Assembly: GCA_035541595.1 (NCBI GenBank)
Contig: DATKNA010000414.1
Coordinates: forward strand, 1-8,695
Direction: 5' to 3'
Source: DATKNA01 sp035541595
Lineage (GTDB): Bacteria; Actinomycetota; Actinomycetes; Actinomycetales; Kineosporiaceae
Length of the DNA stretch: 8,695 bases
The position numbers were made by a program, and so were the translations under genes. The notes under the pieces are model-generated. The model was not told the origin of the DNA and did not search any database. It saw only the letters and a list, made by a program, of their open reading frames with translations. Positions 6,390-8,695 of this stretch are shown piece after piece (position 1 is the stretch's first letter; the number at the start of each line of letters is the position of its first letter).

Positions 6390-6459
6390 GTTCTCTCGTT
6401 CCCATCGGTGACGGCGGAGCCTGGAGCCGCAAGGGCGACACGCCGGATCGGACTCCACG

Positions 6460-6491
6460 ATCGTAGACCGGCCGTCGCGACACTCAGGCAA
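6460..6491 (-). promoter_or_regulatory. Weak promoter candidate upstream of yggT
   Basis: On the minus strand TACGAT (6460-6465) is a perfect TAnnnT -10 box, located 70 nt before the yggT GTG. The best -35-like hexamer, TTGCCT (6486-6491), is 20 bp away, which is longer than the preferred 16-19 bp. The 207-bp sepF-yggT gap leaves room for a promoter. Confidence 0.28.
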
Positions 6492-6549
6492 CGCCCGGCG
6501 GCGCGGTCACGTTCCCGGTGGCCGGCGGACCCGGCCCGGTCGAGGACGA

Positions 6550-6575
6550 CGGCCGATCAACCCTGGTCGAGGCCG
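6550..6575 (-). terminator. Possible hairpin downstream of sepF
   Basis: On the minus strand CGGCC-TCGAC pairs with GTTGA-(TC)-GGCCG around a CAGG tetraloop. This is a 10-bp stem with one G-T wobble and a 2-nt bulge, 21 nt after the sepF stop. There is no U-tract. It could be an attenuator or RNA-processing site between sepF and yggT, or chance in GC-rich sequence. Confidence 0.25.
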
Positions 6576-6596
6576 GTCGGCTCTGGCGAGGGGCGC

Positions 6597-7118
6597 TCAG
6601 CTCTGGTTGAAGAAGGTGCGCTCGGGTACGTGCGGCTTGTCGGCGGGCGCGACCTCCACGTGCGCCGGGGACAGCAGGAAGACCTTGCTCGTCACCTTCT
6701 CGATGGCGCCGTGCAGCCCGAAGACCAGGCCGGCCGCGAAGTCGACCAGCCGCTTCGCGTCGGCGTCCGCCATGTCCCCGAGGTTCATGATGACCGGAAT
6801 CCCGCAGCGGAAGGCCTCCCCGATCGTCTTGGCCTCGTTGTACGTCCTCGGGTGGATGGTCGTGATGCGGTGCAGGTCGGTGCTCACCTGGGCGGCCGGA
6901 GCCACCACCCTGGTCATGTGCGCGCGGGCGATGGGGGTGACGGCGGCGCGACGCTCCTCGACCCGGGGCTCGGGGCGGCGGGGCTCCACGAATGCCTCCT
7001 CGGTGGCCTCGTCCTCGTCGTCGTACTCGACCTCGTCGTCGATCTCGTAGGCCTCGTAGCGCTGGTCGTCCTCAGCCAGGCCGAGGTACACCATGGTCTT
7101 ACGTAGCGCGCCGCCCAT
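6597..7118 (-). CDS. sepF: SepF, FtsZ membrane anchor / cell-division protein
   Basis: This 173-residue cytoplasmic protein binds the FtsZ C-terminal tail and tethers the Z-ring to the membrane; in actinobacteria, which lack FtsA, it is the main anchor. The N-terminus MGGALRKTMVYLGLAED is the amphipathic membrane-targeting helix. An acidic, disordered linker spans about 17-60 (IDDEVEYDDEDEATEEA). The SepF domain covers about 80-155, with IHPRTYNEAKTIGEAFR, then GIPVIMNLGDMADADAKRLVDF, then AAGLVFGLHGAIEKVTSKVFLLSP; the last part is the conserved dimer/FtsZ-binding region. The ATG at 7116-7118 is preferred because GAGGAGC lies about 4 nt upstream and because homologues start at this helix; an in-frame GTG at 7140-7142 would add 8 residues. 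It follows yggS by 39 bp in the same direction. Confidence 0.97.
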   Translation of the reverse strand: MGGALRKTMVYLGLAEDDQRYEAYEIDDEVEYDDEDEATEEAFVEPRRPEPRVEERRAAVTPIARAHMTRVVAPAAQVSTDLHRITTIHPRTYNEAKTIGEAFRCGIPVIMNLGDMADADAKRLVDFAAGLVFGLHGAIEKVTSKVFLLSPAHVEVAPADKPHVPERTFFNQS

Positions 7119-7122
7119 CGGT

Positions 7123-7129
7123 GCTCCTC
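7123..7129 (-). promoter_or_regulatory. Ribosome-binding site fixing the sepF start
   Basis: GAGGAGC on the minus strand, 4 nt before the ATG at 7116-7118. It lies downstream of the alternative GTG (7140-7142), so it favours the shorter protein beginning with the amphipathic helix. Confidence 0.65.
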
Positions 7130-7157
7130 GCCTCGTCGTCACCCACGGTCGCCGACG

Positions 7158-7883
7158 TTACCGGAGCGTCGGTCGCGGGCCGAGGATCGCGCTGCCGACA
7201 CGCAGGTGTGTCGCCCCAGAAGTCACAGCAGCCTCCAGATCCCCACTCATACCTGCGGAGATCACGTCTGCTTGCGGAGCGTGTTCGCGGACGGAGTCGA
7301 GCAGATCCGGCAGGGCGGCGAAGGCGCGCCCGGGATCAGCGCCCAGCGGCGCGACCGCCATGACCCCGCACAGCCGCAGGTGCGCCGCCGACGCGACGGC
7401 GGCGGCGAGGCCGGGCAGGTCCGGCAGCGGGACGCCGCCCCGGTGGGGATCCCCGTCGAGGCTCACCTGGACGAGGCAATCCAGCAGGCGGCCATGCCGC
7501 TGCGCCCCGCGGTCGAGGGCGCCGACCAGTGAGCGCCGGTCGACGGAGTGGACCAGGTCGGCGTAGCCGGCCACCGACCGGGCCTTGTTCGACTGCAGCT
7601 GCCCGATGAAGTGCCAGCGCAGGCCGAGGCCGGCGCAGGCGTCGTGCTTGGGGGCCGCTTCCTGGTCGCGGTTCTCCCCGACGTCCCGGACGCCGAGCGT
7701 GGCGAGCAGGGCCACGTCGGAGGGGGGATGGGTCTTGGTGACGACGATCAAGGTGATCGCGGCCGGATCGCGCCCCGCCGCGGCGCAGGCGAGCGAGATC
7801 CGGGCGTGCACCGCTGCCAGGCCCGATGCGATCTCGAGACGCCTTGCAGCAGCCGCGTCACCGGCGCAGGCGGATGAGGTCAC
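7158..7883 (-). CDS. yggS: YggS/PLPBP-family PLP-binding homeostasis protein
   Basis: This 241-residue TIM-barrel-type PLP-binding protein of the YggS/YlmE/PROSC family has no established enzymatic activity; it is thought to buffer pyridoxal phosphate. Lys50 in LIVVTKTHPP is the expected Schiff-base lysine. Other family motifs follow in order: VGENRDQEAAPKH (68-80), LRWHFIGQLQSNKAR (88-102), VHSVDR (111-116), LCGVMAV (171-177), and SAGMSGDLEAAVTSGATHLRVGSAILGPR (209-237). The last of these includes the phosphate-binding Ser/Gly region. The GTG start (7881-7883) overlaps the pgeF TGA as GTGA, which indicates translational coupling and sets the start. The same frame stays open far upstream into pgeF, but that extension is an out-of-frame shadow. 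The length is typical of the family. It sits between pgeF and sepF as in other actinobacteria. Confidence 0.96.
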   Translation of the reverse strand: MTSSACAGDAAAARRLEIASGLAAVHARISLACAAAGRDPAAITLIVVTKTHPPSDVALLATLGVRDVGENRDQEAAPKHDACAGLGLRWHFIGQLQSNKARSVAGYADLVHSVDRRSLVGALDRGAQRHGRLLDCLVQVSLDGDPHRGGVPLPDLPGLAAAVASAAHLRLCGVMAVAPLGADPGRAFAALPDLLDSVREHAPQADVISAGMSGDLEAAVTSGATHLRVGSAILGPRPTLR

Positions 7884-8605
7884 GGCACCAGCGTGACGAC
7901 GCCTGCGAAGCGGCCGGTCACCGGTGCCCGGCGGTAGGAGTACAGGGCCGGGTCCTCGATCGTGCAGCCCCCCACGATCCGGACGTCGACGAGACCGAGC
8001 GCGGACAGCTCCGCGACGGCGCCCGCGCGCAGATCGAGCGAGGCCGTGCCCCACGTCGTCGTCGCCCGCAACTCGGGGCGGCCGGCACAGGCCTCCTCCT
8101 GCAACCAGGCCGGCACCTCGTAACAACAACCGTCCGCGGCCGGTCCCAGGGCGGCCCGGATGCGGTCGGGGCGGCCGCCCGCGGCCGTCATCGCCTCCAC
8201 GGCCGCGGTGAGGATCCCGGCGATCAGGCCGCGGCGGCCGGCGTGGACGGCGGCCACCACGCCGCGGACGGCGTCCGCGAGCAGGACGGGGACGCAGTCG
8301 GCGACCAGGACGCCGACCGGAAGCCCAGGTGCTGCCGTGACCAGCGCGTCGGCCTCGCAGCCCTCGATCTGGGCGTCCGGGCCCTGCACGAGGAGGGCGG
8401 TCGTGCCGTGGACCTGGCGGCCGAAGCGCACCGGAGCACCGGCCCAGGTCGCCAGGATCGCCCGGTTGCGCCGCACGGCGCCGGGATCGTCGCCGACGTG
8501 GAGCCCGAGGTCGAGGCCCTCCCACGCTCCGGTGGAGACCCCGCCGGCGCGGGTGGTGAAGCCGACCCGGACCCCGGGACCCAGGTCGACGGTGAGAACG
8601 TTCAT
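7880..8605 (-). CDS. pgeF: PgeF/YfiH-family multi-copper-like (laccase-domain) protein
   Basis: This 241-residue protein of the YfiH/DUF152 family is variously described as a peptidoglycan editing factor, purine nucleoside phosphorylase/adenosine deaminase, or polyphenol oxidase. Which role applies here is not visible. Metal-site residues are all present: His66 in RQVHGT, Cys104 in VADCVPVLL and His121 in HAGRRG. GPAADGCCYEVP (155-166), DLRAGAVAEL and CTIEDPALYSYRR (214-226) complete the family pattern. HAGRRG replaces the HAGWRG of many bacteria, as I recall from other actinobacterial members. The start at ATG 8603-8605 puts TTRAGGVS near residue 17, as in homologues, with GAGG about 9 nt upstream. 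An in-frame GTG at 8648-8650 would add 15 residues and start 25 nt after the upstream stop. The TGA overlaps the yggS GTG by 4 bp. Confidence 0.95.
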   Translation of the reverse strand: MNVLTVDLGPGVRVGFTTRAGGVSTGAWEGLDLGLHVGDDPGAVRRNRAILATWAGAPVRFGRQVHGTTALLVQGPDAQIEGCEADALVTAAPGLPVGVLVADCVPVLLADAVRGVVAAVHAGRRGLIAGILTAAVEAMTAAGGRPDRIRAALGPAADGCCYEVPAWLQEEACAGRPELRATTTWGTASLDLRAGAVAELSALGLVDVRIVGGCTIEDPALYSYRRAPVTGRFAGVVTLVP

Positions 8606-8675
8606 CGCTCGGGCCTCGGCGGAGGCGGAGGGGCGAGATGGCACGGCCACGAGCTGTGACCGTAGCCAGGATCCC

Positions 8676-8695
8676 CTACTTGAGGAAGTCCGGGA
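8676..8695 (-). CDS. ftsZ: 3' end of a gene, probably ftsZ
   Basis: Read on the minus strand, the right edge encodes ...PDFLK followed by TAG (8676-8678). A short acidic/hydrophobic tail of the form DIPDFLK is the conserved FtsZ C-terminal peptide that binds SepF and other anchors. ftsZ is also the gene that precedes pgeF in this conserved order. Only six codons are visible, so the identity rests on the tail motif plus synteny. The stop is 70 bp before the chosen pgeF start. Confidence 0.72.

Noticed and set aside
7158..8525. A 455-codon minus-strand open frame covering yggS and most of pgeF
   Set aside because: Only the distal part (from GTG 7883) carries YggS motifs. The upstream part is low-complexity Arg/Gly/Pro sequence, out of frame over pgeF, which has all its family motifs in its own frame. 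It is not a fusion.
1..8695. Search for CRISPR arrays, insertion sequences, tRNAs, toxin-antitoxin or defence genes and a new multi-gene system
   Set aside because: There are no spaced direct repeats, transposase motifs, cloverleaf segments or defence-type domains. The right two-thirds is the ordinary conserved actinobacterial ftsZ-downstream cluster.

Overview
The window is a high-GC actinobacterial segment. Codon third positions are mostly G or C, and the gene set is the conserved block just downstream of ftsZ in Actinomycetota. DivIVA and SepF look most like those of Frankia/Geodermatophilaceae-type actinobacteria, but I hold that lineage guess only weakly. No mobile element, CRISPR array, tRNA or rRNA is visible.

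Layout, reading the minus strand from the right edge. The last codons of a gene that looks like ftsZ (8676-8695) are followed by pgeF (7880-8605), yggS (7158-7883, GTGA overlap with pgeF), sepF (6597-7118), yggT (6093-6389) and divIVA/wag31 (5063-5845). A GC-rich hairpin lies just after divIVA. A second unit follows, with its own promoter candidate (4875-4902): a DksA/TraR-type zinc-finger gene (4385-4831), lspA (3693-4316) and an RluA-family pseudouridine synthase gene (2760-3683). After a 93-bp gap, the same strand carries a Tat-exported alpha/beta-hydrolase gene (834-2666) that does not belong to the usual cluster. It converges on a plus-strand gene that runs in from the left edge (2-811) and encodes a two-TM protein of unknown function. 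A hairpin sits in the 22-bp convergent gap.

How the genes fit together. FtsZ, SepF, YggT and DivIVA act at the septum and cell pole: SepF anchors FtsZ to the membrane and DivIVA organises polar growth in actinobacteria. PgeF and YggS are housekeeping proteins that travel with this cluster (peptidoglycan-precursor or purine metabolism, and PLP homeostasis). LspA matures lipoproteins, and the RluA-family enzyme modifies RNA. The exported esterase is the accessory item. I do not see a new multi-gene system. The points most worth following are the esterase with its unassigned N-terminal domain, the promoter/terminator boundary between divIVA and the DksA-like gene, and a 30-codon leader ORF whose stop codon lies inside the divIVA ribosome-binding site.
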